Positions 9,562 through 19,851 of a DNA stretch of 64,000 nucleotides are shown one piece after another. The notes under the pieces are model-generated. The model made no database searches. It was given only the letters and a program-made list of their open reading frames with translations, and was not told where the DNA came from. Made by a program: the position numbers and the translations under genes. The stretch lies in NCBI GenBank assembly GCA_024638885.1, contig JAHEJL010000004.1:1-64000 (forward strand), written 5' to 3'. Position 1 is the first letter of the stretch. Every line of letters starts with the position of its first letter. Source of the DNA: Coraliomargarita sp. Lineage in GTDB: Bacteria; Verrucomicrobiota; Verrucomicrobiia; Opitutales; UBA953.

Positions 9562-10296
9562 ATGAACCGACGCGACTTCATCGGCAAAGCCTCCCTGGCC
9601 GCCGCCGCGCTCGGCACCGCCTCCCTTTCCGCCCAAACTTCTTCCACCAAAACCATGAGCTATACCCTCGCCCCCCTGCCCTACGCCCACGCCGCCCTCG
9701 AGCCGCACATCGACCAGGCGACGATGGAGATCCACCACGGCAAGCACCACAACGCTTACGTCACCAACCTGAACGCCGCCCTCGCCAAGGAAGCCGGCTA
9801 TGCCGCTCCGGCCGACGTCAACGAACTCATCGCCGACCTCTCCAAGGTCCCTGAGTCCATCCGCACCGCCGTCCGCAACAACGCCGGCGGCCACGCCAAC
9901 CACACCTTCTTCTGGAACATCATCTCCCCGAACGGTGGCGGCGAACCCGTCGGCGCCCTCGGCGAAGCCATCCAGAAGGCCTTCGGTGGCCTCGAAGGCG
10001 AGAAGGGCCTCAAGGCCGCCTTCAAGACCGCCGCGACCACGCGCTTCGGCTCCGGCTGGGCCTGGCTCGTCGTCAAGGCCGACAAGTCCATCGCCGTGAC
10101 CTCCACGCCGAACCAGGACAGCCCCCTCATGAAGGGCGTCGCCGACGTGAACGGCACCCCGGTCCTCGCCCTGGACGTCTGGGAACACGCCTACTACCTC
10201 AAGTATCAGAACCGCCGCCCCGACTACGTGGACGCCTTCTGGAAGGTCGTCGACTGGAAGAAGGCCAACGAGATCTACGTCAAGGCGATCGCCTGA
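9562..10296 (+). CDS. sodA: Tat-exported manganese superoxide dismutase
   Basis: This enzyme converts superoxide to hydrogen peroxide and oxygen. The 244-residue protein opens with a twin-arginine signal ([18 protein letters not shown]), so it should be exported folded, with its metal. Metal ligands are His58, His114, Asp205 and His209 ([26 protein letters not shown]). The NNAGGHANH and ANQDSPLM-like segments match Mn-type rather than Fe-type enzymes. A periplasmic or surface Mn enzyme is less common than a cytoplasmic one. It stands alone and is followed by a strong hairpin terminator. Confidence 0.93.
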   Translation: MNRRDFIGKASLAAAALGTASLSAQTSSTKTMSYTLAPLPYAHAALEPHIDQATMEIHHGKHHNAYVTNLNAALAKEAGYAAPADVNELIADLSKVPESIRTAVRNNAGGHANHTFFWNIISPNGGGEPVGALGEAIQKAFGGLEGEKGLKAAFKTAATTRFGSGWAWLVVKADKSIAVTSTPNQDSPLMKGVADVNGTPVLALDVWEHAYYLKYQNRRPDYVDAFWKVVDWKKANEIYVKAIA

Positions 10297-10320
10297 GGGT
10301 CGTAGTCATATCGGTCTTAA

Positions 10321-10348
10321 GAAGCGGCCCCTCGGCCGCTTCTTTGTT
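10321..10348 (+). terminator. Intrinsic terminator of sodA
   Basis: The stem GAAGCGGCC (10321-10329) pairs with GGCCGCTTC (10334-10342) around a 4-base loop, followed by TTTGTTT. Confidence 0.85.
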
Positions 10349-10388
10349 TGGCACATCTGCCGAGGTGTGCTGTCCTACCCTTACCCCG

Positions 10389-11261
10389 ATGCGCTCCCTC
10401 ACGCTCCTCCTCCTGGCCTTGGCGACCGCCGCCTCCGCCGCCGAAACCGTCCTGCCCCTCTGGCCCGAAGGCGTCCCGGGCAAGCGCGTCGCGCCCTCGA
10501 AGACGGTGCTCGATCGCATCGGTCCGAAAGGCAATCAGCCCGGCCGCGAGACGTTCATCGATGCGCCGTCGATCACGGTCTACCCGGCCGCCAACCCGAC
10601 CGGCGCCGCGGTCATCGTCTGTCCCGGCGGCGGCTACTGGTTCCTCTCGACGAAGAACGAAGGCACGGGCGTCTGCGAATGGCTGAACAGCATCGGCATC
10701 ACGGGCATCCTCCTGCGCTACCGCACCCCGACGGCCGATGAGACGCTGCCGCATAACTATCCGGTGCAGGATCTGCAGCGTTCGCTGGGCCACGTCCGCG
10801 CCCACGCCAAGGAATGGAACCTCGACCCGAAGCGCGTCGGCGTGATCGGCTTCTCCGCCGGCGCCAACCTCGTCGGCCACGCCTCCTGGGACCGCACGCC
10901 CCGCACCTACGAGCAGAAGCCGGGCGTCGACGACCCGCGCGGCCCGGACTTCACGATCTTCGTCTACGGCGGCGGCTTCCTCGAGAAGGAAGACAAGACC
11001 AAGTTCCGCGAAGGCTTCAGCGTCCCCGCCGACGCCCCGCCCTGCTTCTTCGTCGTCGCGCACAACGACAACGCCAACCCGCTCGAGGCCGCCAAGCTCT
11101 ACATCGAGTATAAGCGCCAGAACCTCCCGGCCGAACTGCACATCTACTCGAAAGGTGGCCACGGCTTCGGCACCCGCCAGACGAAGTTCCCGGTCGACGG
11201 CTGGACCAAGGCCGCCGGCGAATGGATGGGCGCCGAAGGCTTCCTGAAGGCCGCCAAGTAA
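10389..11261 (+). CDS. Secreted alpha/beta hydrolase (esterase, acetylxylan-esterase-like)
   Basis: This is a 290-residue exported hydrolase with a signal peptide (MRSLTLLLLALATAASA). The oxyanion-hole region VIVCPGGGYWFLS and the nucleophile elbow GFSAG near residue 158 match the secreted BD-FAE/acetylxylan-esterase-like branch of the alpha/beta hydrolases. GGHGFG near residue 255 carries the likely catalytic His. The start at 10389 is chosen because it begins the signal peptide. The stop lies four bases before the beta-helix gene, suggesting co-expression. Together they look like a small carbohydrate-processing pair; the substrate is not known. Confidence 0.87.
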   Translation: MRSLTLLLLALATAASAAETVLPLWPEGVPGKRVAPSKTVLDRIGPKGNQPGRETFIDAPSITVYPAANPTGAAVIVCPGGGYWFLSTKNEGTGVCEWLNSIGITGILLRYRTPTADETLPHNYPVQDLQRSLGHVRAHAKEWNLDPKRVGVIGFSAGANLVGHASWDRTPRTYEQKPGVDDPRGPDFTIFVYGGGFLEKEDKTKFREGFSVPADAPPCFFVVAHNDNANPLEAAKLYIEYKRQNLPAELHIYSKGGHGFGTRQTKFPVDGWTKAAGEWMGAEGFLKAAK

Positions 11262-11265
11262 ACCC

Positions 11266-12621
11266 ATGCGCCCCCTGCTCGCGCTGCTGGCGTTCACGAC
11301 CGTCCTGACGGCCCAGACGCTCGTCGGCGACGGTCAGGCGGACGATACGGCGGCCCTGCAGAAGCTCGTCGATACCCAGGGCTCGGTCCGGCTCGCCAAG
11401 GGCCGCTACAAGCTCACGAAGCCGGTCACCGTCGACTTGGCCAAGACGGGCTATGCCGCGCTCTCCGGCGACGGCACGGCCCAGATCATCATGGCCGGCC
11501 CGGGCCCTGCCCTGCGTTTCGTCGGCACGCACGATAAGTCGGCCGACCCCTGGAACATCAAGCCGCAGGTCTGGGACGCCCAGCGCGCGCCTTCCGTCAC
11601 GGGGCTCGAGATCGTCGGCGCCCACGCCGAGGCCGACGGCATCGAAGCCACGGGCACGATGCAGCTCACGCTCGACCGGGTGATCGTCCGCGAATGCCGC
11701 CACGCCGTCCACCTGACGAAGAACAACCGCAACGTCATCATCAACGCCTGCCACCTCTACCACAATTCGGGCATCGGCGTCTTCTATGATGACGTGAACC
11801 TGCATCAGTCGAACATCGTCGGCTCGCACATCAGCTACAACGGGGGCGGCGGCGTGGTCTCCCGCGGCGGCAACGTCCGCAACCTCCAGATCGGCACCTG
11901 CGACATCGAGGCGAACCACGACCCGAAAGGCCCGCCCGCCGCGAACGTCGAGCTGAACTCGACCGGCGGCTCCATCGGCGAAGTGACCATCACCGGCTGC
12001 ACCCTCCAGCACACCCACAAGGCCCCGGGTTCGGCCAACGTCCGCATCCTCGGCGCCGGCACGGACCCCTCGCTCGCCCGGCGCGGCGGCCGCCCGACCA
12101 CCCGCGAAGGCAACGTCACCATCACCGGCAACGTCTTCAGCGACGTCGAGGTGAACATCGAAATCCGCCACGCCCGCGGCGTCACGCTCTCGGCCAACAC
12201 CTTCTGGGAGGGCCTCGACCACGACCTGCTGGTCGAGGACAGCGCCAACGTCGTGATCAGCGGCAACAATTTCGACCGCAACCCGCGCTACCTCGTCAAC
12301 GGCAACGGCCTGGCCGAGAAGAACGGCGTCGTCCTGCGCCGCGTCGAGGATGCCAGTTTCTCCGAAAACCTCGTCGTCGGCGTCCACGGCAAGGAAGCCG
12401 CGGTCGACATCGAGGATTCCGTCCGCCTCCGCATCACGAACAACAGCATCCTGGACAGCGACGGGGCCGCCCTGCGCCTGACGCGCCTGAAGAAGAGCCT
12501 CGTCACCGGTAATCTCCTCCGCGACGACCGCGAGGACTCCGCACGCACGAAGTCGCCGTTCCTCGTGGTCACGGAAGGCGAATACAACCAGATCACGGGC
12601 AACGCGCCCGGGAACAAATAA
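11266..12621 (+). CDS. Secreted right-handed parallel beta-helix protein
   Basis: This 451-residue exported protein has a short signal peptide (MRPLLALLAFTTVLTAQT). It then shows the pectate-lyase-3/NosD-like start (VGDGQADDTAALQKLVD) that begins many GH28/PL-type beta-helices, followed by many Asn- and Val-rich turns of about 22-25 residues (for example NNRNVIINACHLYHNSGIG). The family includes polysaccharide lyases, hydrolases, epimerases and binding proteins. No specific catalytic signature is evident, so an enzymatic activity cannot be assigned. It is immediately downstream of the esterase gene and convergent with the kinase-like gene. Confidence 0.82.
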   Translation: MRPLLALLAFTTVLTAQTLVGDGQADDTAALQKLVDTQGSVRLAKGRYKLTKPVTVDLAKTGYAALSGDGTAQIIMAGPGPALRFVGTHDKSADPWNIKPQVWDAQRAPSVTGLEIVGAHAEADGIEATGTMQLTLDRVIVRECRHAVHLTKNNRNVIINACHLYHNSGIGVFYDDVNLHQSNIVGSHISYNGGGGVVSRGGNVRNLQIGTCDIEANHDPKGPPAANVELNSTGGSIGEVTITGCTLQHTHKAPGSANVRILGAGTDPSLARRGGRPTTREGNVTITGNVFSDVEVNIEIRHARGVTLSANTFWEGLDHDLLVEDSANVVISGNNFDRNPRYLVNGNGLAEKNGVVLRRVEDASFSENLVVGVHGKEAAVDIEDSVRLRITNNSILDSDGAALRLTRLKKSLVTGNLLRDDREDSARTKSPFLVVTEGEYNQITGNAPGNK

Positions 12622-12625
12622 GGGC

Positions 12626-13831
12626 TCAGGCGCCGCCGCGGCGGATCTCGGAACCTTCGAAGCGGATCGACACGCGCCAGACCTTCTTGACGCGCGTGAT
12701 CACCTTGCCGGTACCGGCGACGATGGTCTCGGGGATCTCGATGCGGTGCTGGTCGACCACGGCGTGGAAGCCGCGCTCGGAGAAGATGTCGATGAACATC
12801 GAGATGGCCAGCGGGTCGTCGAAGACCGGGGTCTCGATGTTGACGTGGGCCTGGCCGGAGATGGCGTGCGCCTTGATGATCGGCAGGAACTTGCCCTGGA
12901 TCAGTTCGATGACCTGACGGAAGGTCTCGGCGTTGCGCTCGGCGTAGTCGTCGAGCCGGCGGACGAGGTCCTGACGGGCGTGCTGGACGATCTGCGAGGC
13001 CAGCGGGATCGGCGAGATGAGGTCATACGTCTCTTCCGACAGCTCGAGGGAGCTCTGATACTGGAGCTCCTTGATGATGCGGGCCTGGACTTCCGGCAGG
13101 GAGCCCTGCGCGTTGATGAAGTGATAGTGGAAGATGTCGCGCAGCGACTGCAGCGGCTCGTAGGTGCGCTCCTTGAAGACGCGGTAACGGTTGCGGGCGG
13201 CGTCGGCCGTCAGGTCGGTCTTACGGACCTCGGCGAGCGGACCGCCTTCGCGGGCGGCCTTCTCGTTCTGGGCGATGGCTTCCTGGCCGCGCTTGAGCTG
13301 ACGGCGGACGGACTCGTTCTCGTCGACGAACAGGACGAGGATGTGGAAATGCGGCTTCGGGAAACGGACGCCTTCGCTGCGGCCGCGGAACTCCGTGCGG
13401 AGGTCGTTGAGCTTGGCGAAGAGGTGCTTGAGGCATTCCACCTGCACCATCGAACGCGGGAAGCCGTCGACGATCGCGCCGCTGACGTACGCGGGCTCGA
13501 GGAGCTTGCGGAAAAGGATCTCCACCACTTCGCGGTCGCCGACGAGCATGCCGGCGTCGATGCGCTTCTTGGCCTCGGGGCTTGAAAGCAGGTCGCTGAC
13601 CACGATCGGGTCGGCGGCGTAGTCACGATACTGGAGGATGAACGCCGTGTTGGTGCCCTTACCGGCGCCCGGGGCGCCGTTGAGCCAGAAGATCTCGCGC
13701 GGGAAGGCCAGCTTCTCGCGGCCGAATTCGCGCTCCAGACTGGACCAGACGGAATCAAAGATGATCTGGCCATCCTTGACCTCGAGGTCGCTGATGCCGC
13801 TGGCGGCAGGTCTGGGCTGAGCGTCGCTCAT
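12626..13831 (-). CDS. Adenylate-kinase-like nucleoside monophosphate kinase with long C-terminal extension
   Basis: The N-terminal part is an adenylate-kinase fold: P-loop [11 protein letters not shown] near residue 53 and the NMP-binding DGFPRS near residue 122. The protein is 401 residues, almost twice the usual adenylate kinase length of about 214. The C-terminal half (from about residue 245) is helical and then beta-rich, with no domain I recognise. The usual DGFPRT is DGFPRS, and no zinc-type lid cysteines are seen. Function as a true NMP kinase is plausible but unproven. The 3' end converges on the beta-helix gene with only a four-base gap. Confidence 0.75.
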   Translation of the reverse strand: MSDAQPRPAASGISDLEVKDGQIIFDSVWSSLEREFGREKLAFPREIFWLNGAPGAGKGTNTAFILQYRDYAADPIVVSDLLSSPEAKKRIDAGMLVGDREVVEILFRKLLEPAYVSGAIVDGFPRSMVQVECLKHLFAKLNDLRTEFRGRSEGVRFPKPHFHILVLFVDENESVRRQLKRGQEAIAQNEKAAREGGPLAEVRKTDLTADAARNRYRVFKERTYEPLQSLRDIFHYHFINAQGSLPEVQARIIKELQYQSSLELSEETYDLISPIPLASQIVQHARQDLVRRLDDYAERNAETFRQVIELIQGKFLPIIKAHAISGQAHVNIETPVFDDPLAISMFIDIFSERGFHAVVDQHRIEIPETIVAGTGKVITRVKKVWRVSIRFEGSEIRRGGA

Positions 13832-13911
13832 GAAGTTAAGCGTCTAGGAGTAAATCACCCCGCCGAACCTGCGAGGCAAAAAAACGCCGTAACCGCCTCA
13901 AATTCAGCCAA

Positions 13912-14784
13912 TTACTGCTTACCGCCCTTGGTCTGTACGTCTTCGGACCCCGGTTTGACGATCGGCAGGCCGGGGTCATCCGAACGATTCCGACGGAACT
14001 GGAAGCGATTGATGTCCTGCATGGACAGCTGGTCGACGGTCTTGGGGTCGGGGTTCAGTCGTCCCTGCCACTCGGACCGGACGCCGGTGAACTTGGCGTT
14101 CTTCTCGACGCCCATGCGCTCTTCCCAGTCCTTCACTTCGGCCTTGGTGCCGCTGACGTCGGACTTGATGCGGTCGACCGACTTCACCTCGACGGTGTCC
14201 TTCGGACGGACCGGAGCGCCGAGGGTATCCTTCAGATCGATGTCCGACTTCTTGCGTCCGATGTTGTCGTAACGGCCGTGCCAGGTGTCGAGGGTGACGA
14301 GGTTGTTGCGCGAGAAGACCTGCTCCTTGCCGATGGAAGACATGCCCGCCTCGAAGCGCTGCTCCATCAGGCCGCTGGACTTGGAGGCTTTCTTCAGGCC
14401 CGCGTTGAAGTCGACGGCGTCATCGACGCTCTTGCCGATGCCCTTCCCTTCGACGGAAAACGGGACCGTGCGGCCGTCGGCCGTCTTGATCGCCTGCTTA
14501 GGCGCGGGCGCCGCGGCAGCCGGAGCGGAGGTCGCGCCGGGCGCCGCCGAGAGCGGAGCCGTACCCGCCGGACGGGTGGCCCCGCCGGTACGCGCCTTGG
14601 CCGGAGTGCCGTCCAACGGACGTCCGTCGGCATCGTACTTATAGACTTGGGTGCCCTCGATGCCTCCTTCGGCGGTGATGACCACGCCGGCCTTCATGCC
14701 TCCGGGCGGACGCTCCGCCCCGGCCAGCGTCAGAGCCGACAAGGCGAGCAGCACGGGAATGGAGACGCGGGGTCGCAAGGCCAC
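13912..14784 (-). CDS. Secreted protein of unknown function
   Basis: This 290-residue protein is not recognised. It has a signal peptide (RVSIPVLLALSALTLAGA), then an Ala/Pro/Thr/Gly-rich low-complexity linker (residues about 60-110), then a charged, probably helical region. The C-terminal half contains TWHGRYDNIGRKKSDIDLKD and alternating Lys/Asp segments. It lies between glgP and the kinase-like gene on the same strand with gaps of about 40 and 80 bases, so it may share transcription with glgP. No catalytic motif is visible. Confidence 0.75.
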   Translation of the reverse strand: MALRPRVSIPVLLALSALTLAGAERPPGGMKAGVVITAEGGIEGTQVYKYDADGRPLDGTPAKARTGGATRPAGTAPLSAAPGATSAPAAAAPAPKQAIKTADGRTVPFSVEGKGIGKSVDDAVDFNAGLKKASKSSGLMEQRFEAGMSSIGKEQVFSRNNLVTLDTWHGRYDNIGRKKSDIDLKDTLGAPVRPKDTVEVKSVDRIKSDVSGTKAEVKDWEERMGVEKNAKFTGVRSEWQGRLNPDPKTVDQLSMQDINRFQFRRNRSDDPGLPIVKPGSEDVQTKGGKQ

Positions 14785-14822
14785 CCATCTTGGGGGCCTT
14801 GGCGACCGACCTCAACCCCTTC

Positions 14823-17378
14823 TTAGCGGGGAATCGGGTGGGACTTGGTCTTCCAGATGAGCTTCGCGTAATCGCCGATCGAACGGTCGGACGAGAACTT
14901 GGCGCAGCGGGCGACGTTGCGGATGGCCATGGCGGCCCAGCGACGACGGTCCAGGAAGGCCTTCTCGACCTTGGCCTGGGCGTCCACGTAGCTACGGAAG
15001 TCGGCCAGGACGAGGTAGGGGTCGCCACCGTCGACCAGGGAGTCGACCACGGGCGAGAGCGCCCCGGCCTGCTCCGGCGTGAAGGTGTCGGAGCGCAGCC
15101 AATCGAGCAGCGCGGCGAGTTCGGGGTCCGCGGCGAGCACGGCGCGCGGATCATAGCCGTCGGCCCAGAGCTGCTCGACCTCCTCGACCTGGAGGCCGAA
15201 GATGAAGATGTTCTCGTCGCCGACTTCTTCGCCGATCTCGACGTTGGCGCCATCGAGCGTGCCGATGGTGACCGCGCCGTTGAGGGCGAGCTTCATGTTG
15301 CCGGTACCGGAAGCTTCCTTGCCGGCGGTGGAGATCTGTTCGGAAAGGTCGGCCGCCGGGATGATGCGCTCGGCGAGCGAGACGCGGTAGTCCGGCAGGA
15401 AGACGACCTTGAGGAGGCCGCGGACGCGCTCGTCGGTGTTGATGACGGCGGCGACGCGGTTGATCGCGTGGATGATGTGCTTGGCCAGGGCGTAGCCCGG
15501 GGCGGCCTTGGCGCCGAAGATGCAGACGCGCGGCGTGAACTGGCCGTTCGGCTCGTTCAGGATGCGGCGATACAGGTGCAGGATGTGCAGCAGGTTGAGG
15601 TGCTGGCGCTTGTACTCGTGGAGGCGCTTGATCTGCACGTCGAAGAGCGCGTCAGGCGAGACTTCCACGCCGACGAGGTCCTTGATGCGGGCGGCGAGAC
15701 GGATCTTGTTCGCGCGCTTGATCGCGAGGAAGCGGTCCTGGAACGCCGGGCGGTCCGCCAAGGCGTCGAGCTTGCGCAGGCGGCCGAGGTCGGCCTCCCA
15801 GCCCGTGCCGGCGACTTCGTCGCACAGGGCGCCGAGCTCCGGATTGCAACCGCGGACCCAGCGGCGCGGCGTGACGCCGTTGGTCACGTTGACGAACTTG
15901 CTCTTCCAGAGCTCGTTGAAGCCCGGGAACAGATGGGCGCGGATCAGGCGGGTATGCAGTTCGGCCACGCCGTTGACGTGGTGCGAGCCGACCACCGCGA
16001 GGTGCGCCATGCGGATGCGCTTCGGGAAACCTTCCTGGATGATCGAGAGCTCGGTCTTGCGGGCGTCGTCGCCCGGCCAGCGCTGCTCGACGTCCTCGAG
16101 GTGACGGCGATTGATCTCGTAGATGATCTCGAGGTGACGCGGCAGGACCTTCTCGAAGAGCGGGACGGACCAAGTCTCGAGGGCTTCCGGCAGCAAGGTG
16201 TGGTTGGTGTAACTGAAGACCTGCGTGCACAGGGCCCAGGCTTCGTCCCAGGTCAGGCGCTCGACGTCGACCAGCAGGCGCATGAGCTCGGCGACCGCGA
16301 TGGCCGGGTGGGTGTCGTTGAGCTGGACCGCGGCCTTGGCCGGGAGCGTGCTGAAGTCGGGGTTCAGGCGGCGATGGCGGCGCAGGATGTCCTGCAGCGA
16401 GCAGGACACGAAGAAGATCTGCTGGACGAGGCGGAGCTCCTTGCCGCTCTCGGTGCTGTCGTTCGGGTAGAGGACCTTCGAGACGACCTCGCTCGAGTCG
16501 CGCTCATGCACGGCCTCGACGTAACCGCCGCGGTCGAAGGCGCGGAAGTCGAACTCGGAGGCGGCCTTCGATTCCCAGAGGCGGAGGAAGTTGACGCTGC
16601 TGCCGGCGAAACCGGCGATCGGGATGTCCCACGGTACGCCGAGGAGGTTGCGCGTCTCGACGAGTTCGGCGCAATGGTTGCCACGGTCGTCGGTGCTGTG
16701 CTTCACGCGGCCGTAGAGCGGCACGCTGACGCGGAAATTCGGACGGCGGATGAGCCAGGGATTGTTGTTCGCGAGCCAGTTGTCGGCGACTTCGACCTGA
16801 CGGCCCTGGACGAACGTCTGACGGAACAGGCCGAATTCGTAATGGATGCCGTAGCCGATCGCCGGGATGTCCATCGTGGCGAGGGAGTCCAGGAAGCAGG
16901 CGGCGAGACGGCCGAGGCCGCCGTTGCCGAGGCCCATGTCGGCTTCTTCGTCGGCGACGGTCTCGAGGTCCTGGCCGAGTTCGGCCAAGGCCTGCGCGGC
17001 GACGTCGCGGAGCTGGAGGTTCACGAGGTTATTGGTGAGCACGCGGCCCATCAGGTACTCGAGGGAGAGATAGTAGACGCGGCGGACGTTCTTGCTGGCG
17101 TGCTGGGCCTGGGTGTCGATGTAGCGCTCGAGCATCTGGTCGCGGGCGGCCATGCAGGTGGCCATCCACCAGTCGTTGCGGGTGGCGGTGACGCGGTCGC
17201 GGGCGAACGTGCTCTTCAGGTGACGCAGGATCGCGTCACGGAACTCGGCGACCGGCGAGCCGGCGGCAGGCTTGGTCGGAAGCTTGGCCTTGGCCTTCTT
17301 CGGGGCCGGCTTGGCGGCAGGCTTACGGGCCTTGACCACCTTCACGGACTGCTTCGCGGGCTTCTTCTTTTTAGGCAT
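14823..17378 (-). CDS. glgP: Glycogen/alpha-glucan phosphorylase
   Basis: This enzyme releases glucose-1-phosphate from glycogen. From MPKKKKPAK at 17378 it has 851 residues. The PLP lysine lies in [12 protein letters not shown] near residue 694. Other family blocks are [21 protein letters not shown] and [16 protein letters not shown] [12 protein letters not shown]. The N-terminus carries about 40 residues rich in Lys, Ala and Pro before the enzyme proper, unusual for the family. An upstream in-frame start at 17411 is unlikely because MPKKKK begins the tail cleanly. glgA is elsewhere in the window, so glycogen synthesis and breakdown genes are about 10 kb apart and on opposite strands. Confidence 0.95.
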   Translation of the reverse strand: MPKKKKPAKQSVKVVKARKPAAKPAPKKAKAKLPTKPAAGSPVAEFRDAILRHLKSTFARDRVTATRNDWWMATCMAARDQMLERYIDTQAQHASKNVRRVYYLSLEYLMGRVLTNNLVNLQLRDVAAQALAELGQDLETVADEEADMGLGNGGLGRLAACFLDSLATMDIPAIGYGIHYEFGLFRQTFVQGRQVEVADNWLANNNPWLIRRPNFRVSVPLYGRVKHSTDDRGNHCAELVETRNLLGVPWDIPIAGFAGSSVNFLRLWESKAASEFDFRAFDRGGYVEAVHERDSSEVVSKVLYPNDSTESGKELRLVQQIFFVSCSLQDILRRHRRLNPDFSTLPAKAAVQLNDTHPAIAVAELMRLLVDVERLTWDEAWALCTQVFSYTNHTLLPEALETWSVPLFEKVLPRHLEIIYEINRRHLEDVEQRWPGDDARKTELSIIQEGFPKRIRMAHLAVVGSHHVNGVAELHTRLIRAHLFPGFNELWKSKFVNVTNGVTPRRWVRGCNPELGALCDEVAGTGWEADLGRLRKLDALADRPAFQDRFLAIKRANKIRLAARIKDLVGVEVSPDALFDVQIKRLHEYKRQHLNLLHILHLYRRILNEPNGQFTPRVCIFGAKAAPGYALAKHIIHAINRVAAVINTDERVRGLLKVVFLPDYRVSLAERIIPAADLSEQISTAGKEASGTGNMKLALNGAVTIGTLDGANVEIGEEVGDENIFIFGLQVEEVEQLWADGYDPRAVLAADPELAALLDWLRSDTFTPEQAGALSPVVDSLVDGGDPYLVLADFRSYVDAQAKVEKAFLDRRRWAAMAIRNVARCAKFSSDRSIGDYAKLIWKTKSHPIPR

Positions 17379-17429
17379 GATCGTCGGTGAGGACAATCGA
17401 CCATAAGCCACAAGCGAGCCAAAACCGCG

Positions 17430-19760
17430 TCAGCCCTGTGCCAGCTCCCGCAACTTGTTCAAATCCAGCTTACCCGTGCCCAAAATCGGGATGACGGGTA
17501 CTTTCTTGAACACCTTGGGAATCCACAGGTTAGCGAGCCCTTCCGCCGCCAGCGCGGTACGGAGCGCCTCGGCGTCGACGTCGTCGACATGCAGCACGAC
17601 CAGCTGCTCGCCCTTGACCGGATCGGCCGCGCTCGCGACGGCGACCTTGACCTCGGTCGAGTCCGCCAGCCCCATGACCTTGCGCAGGGCGTCTTCGACG
17701 GTGCCATGCGGGACCATCTCGCCGCCGATCTTGGAGAAACGGGAAAGGCGGCCGGCCAGATGCAGGAAGCCGTCGTCATCGAGCCGGGCAAGGTCGCCGG
17801 TGCGATACCAGCCATCCGGCGTCATCGCCTTGGCGGTCTGCTCGGCATCGAGGTAACCCATGAAGACGTTGGCGCCACGGATCTCCAGGAGACCCACCTG
17901 CCCGCTCGGCAACACCTCACCGGTGGTCGGGTCGAGGAAGCGGACGGCGATGCCGATGACCGGACGACCGACGGAACCGCGGACGTTGCCCACCCACACG
18001 CCGCCGGGCGCCTCGGGGTCGGCGCGGTCCGGGACGTTCACCGAGAGGACCGGACTGGTCTCGGTGATGCCATAGCCTTCGAGCATCGGCGTCTCCAGCT
18101 GCGTGGCGAAGGCGTCGACCAGGTCGGCCGGGCATTTCTCGGCGCCGACGACGGCCCACTCGAGCGAGGCGAAATCGGCGGCCGTGCCGCGACGGAGATA
18201 CGGACGCAGGAAGGTCGGCGTGCCGACGACGACGGTGACCTTCTCTTCCTTGATCGCCTTGACGGCGGCGGCGGAGTCCAGGGGCGAAGGCAAGGTGACC
18301 AGGAGCGGCGAACGCGAGAGGCAATACCACACGCCGATCGTGAAACCGAAGCTATGGAAGACCGGCAGGCTGCTGAGCAGGACGGCCTCGTCGGGAAGGA
18401 TGTCGGCGTCCTCGATCTGGCGGAGGTTCGCCAGGAGGTTGCGATGCGACAGGCGCACGCCCTTGGGCTGGCCGGAGCTGCCACTGGTGAAGAGGAGCGC
18501 CGCTTCGGCTTCGCCGCCGTGCTTCGGCAGGCCCATGCAGGCCAACGCCCAGGACGTCGGCAGCACGCGGATGAGCCCGATGCGGCAGGCGAGGTCCGCG
18601 CGCGGATGCGTCGTCAGGAAATCGGCGACGTCGAGCACGCGGTCGCCCCACGGGAAGTCCGGCGACTTCTCCGCGAGCTTGGCGCGGAACGCGCCGGCGG
18701 TGACGACCAGATCGACCTCGGCGCGCTGCAGGCAGGAGAGCGCCTGCTCACGTCCGAGCGAGAAATTCAGGTTCACCGGCACCTTGTCCGCGAGCACGCA
18801 GCCGAGGTTGGCCACGGCGGCGGCCACGCCGGGCGGCAGCACGATCGCGACGCGCTTGGCGGCGGTGCGGCGCTTCAGTTCGCCGGCGAAAGCCCAGCCC
18901 AGCGCGAGCAAGGTCGCGCCGCTGAATTCGCGGCGGGCGGCGGTGCGGTCGACCAACGCGACCGCGCCCCCCTTCCCCGCCAGGCCCGCGGCGACCTCGC
19001 GGCCGAGATGGCCGTCGAGCGAGGCGCGCATGGCGAAGGCTTCCGAAGCCAGCTCCAGGAGACGCAGGCGGGTCTTCGCATGCTCGGACGCCGGATAAGC
19101 CTGACCGACGACCACGTTGATCGGTCGGGGGAAATGCTTCGGCATCTTCCAGAAGAACTTGCCGCCGCTGAAACTGAACAACGACCCCCACATGCCATCG
19201 AGCGCCAGCGGGACGATCGGGCATTCGGCGCGCCGGGCGATGAGCTCGTAACCCTTGCGGAGCGGCAGGATCCCGCCGTTACGCGTCAGGCTGCCCTCGG
19301 GGAAGATGCAGACGACCTCGCCGGCCTTGAGGGCGTCGGAAGACTTCTGGATGGCGTCCTTGGCCTTGGACTCGGCGACCGGGATCGTCCCCATCGTCCG
19401 GGTCAGGAAACGCATCACGCGCTGGTGCTCGAAGCCTTCCCAGGAAAGGAAGCGGACCGGCCGACGCGACAGCACGCCGACGACGAGCACGTCGACATAG
19501 GCGACATGGTTGGCGATGAGGAGCACCCCGCCTTGGTCGGGGATGTTCTCCAGCCCCTTGAGCCGGATCCGGTAGAAGCACTTCAGGAACAGCCAGCAAC
19601 CGGTCTGCACCGCGCAATAGCCCAAGGACATCGTCCGATGGCTGCGCGGGGCCCGCCAGGCGAAGGCCAGCAGGAAGACGACCAACAGCAGGAGGCCGAC
19701 GGCGGCGACCGCGGCCACGATCATCAGCAGGAACCAGGCGAGGGCGTAAAGCAAAGGCAC
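17430..19760 (-). CDS. Fused 1-acylglycerolphosphate acyltransferase (PlsC domain) and acyl-ACP synthetase/AMP-binding domain
   Basis: This 776-residue fusion resembles E. coli Aas, which re-acylates lysophospholipids using fatty acids activated on ACP. A hydrophobic N-terminal segment (residues about 5-35) precedes the PlsC domain, with the acyltransferase HX4D motif at His85-Asp90 (NHVAYVD) and FPEGSLTR near residue 154. The AMP-forming domain has LLFTSGSSGQPKGV near residue 420, GYGITETSP and YRTGDLARLDDDG. Unlike E. coli Aas there is no major-facilitator (LplT-like) fusion. It is likely an inner-membrane lipid-repair or fatty-acid-recycling enzyme. It is the first - strand gene upstream of glgP and is divergent from yejB. 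Confidence 0.88.
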   Translation of the reverse strand: MPLLYALAWFLLMIVAAVAAVGLLLLVVFLLAFAWRAPRSHRTMSLGYCAVQTGCWLFLKCFYRIRLKGLENIPDQGGVLLIANHVAYVDVLVVGVLSRRPVRFLSWEGFEHQRVMRFLTRTMGTIPVAESKAKDAIQKSSDALKAGEVVCIFPEGSLTRNGGILPLRKGYELIARRAECPIVPLALDGMWGSLFSFSGGKFFWKMPKHFPRPINVVVGQAYPASEHAKTRLRLLELASEAFAMRASLDGHLGREVAAGLAGKGGAVALVDRTAARREFSGATLLALGWAFAGELKRRTAAKRVAIVLPPGVAAAVANLGCVLADKVPVNLNFSLGREQALSCLQRAEVDLVVTAGAFRAKLAEKSPDFPWGDRVLDVADFLTTHPRADLACRIGLIRVLPTSWALACMGLPKHGGEAEAALLFTSGSSGQPKGVRLSHRNLLANLRQIEDADILPDEAVLLSSLPVFHSFGFTIGVWYCLSRSPLLVTLPSPLDSAAAVKAIKEEKVTVVVGTPTFLRPYLRRGTAADFASLEWAVVGAEKCPADLVDAFATQLETPMLEGYGITETSPVLSVNVPDRADPEAPGGVWVGNVRGSVGRPVIGIAVRFLDPTTGEVLPSGQVGLLEIRGANVFMGYLDAEQTAKAMTPDGWYRTGDLARLDDDGFLHLAGRLSRFSKIGGEMVPHGTVEDALRKVMGLADSTEVKVAVASAADPVKGEQLVVLHVDDVDAEALRTALAAEGLANLWIPKVFKKVPVIPILGTGKLDLNKLRELAQG

Positions 19761-19851
19761 GAGCCCAAGGTGCGGACCCGACGGACGGGTGCAAGCCGAG
19801 TCCTTTCGGGTTGACCCTTCCCCGCCCGCGGATGCCCTATGGAGACCCGCG

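Noticed and set aside
14790..17390. 866-codon open frame antisense to glgP
   Set aside because: It overlaps glgP on the opposite strand completely and has no recognisable family motif.
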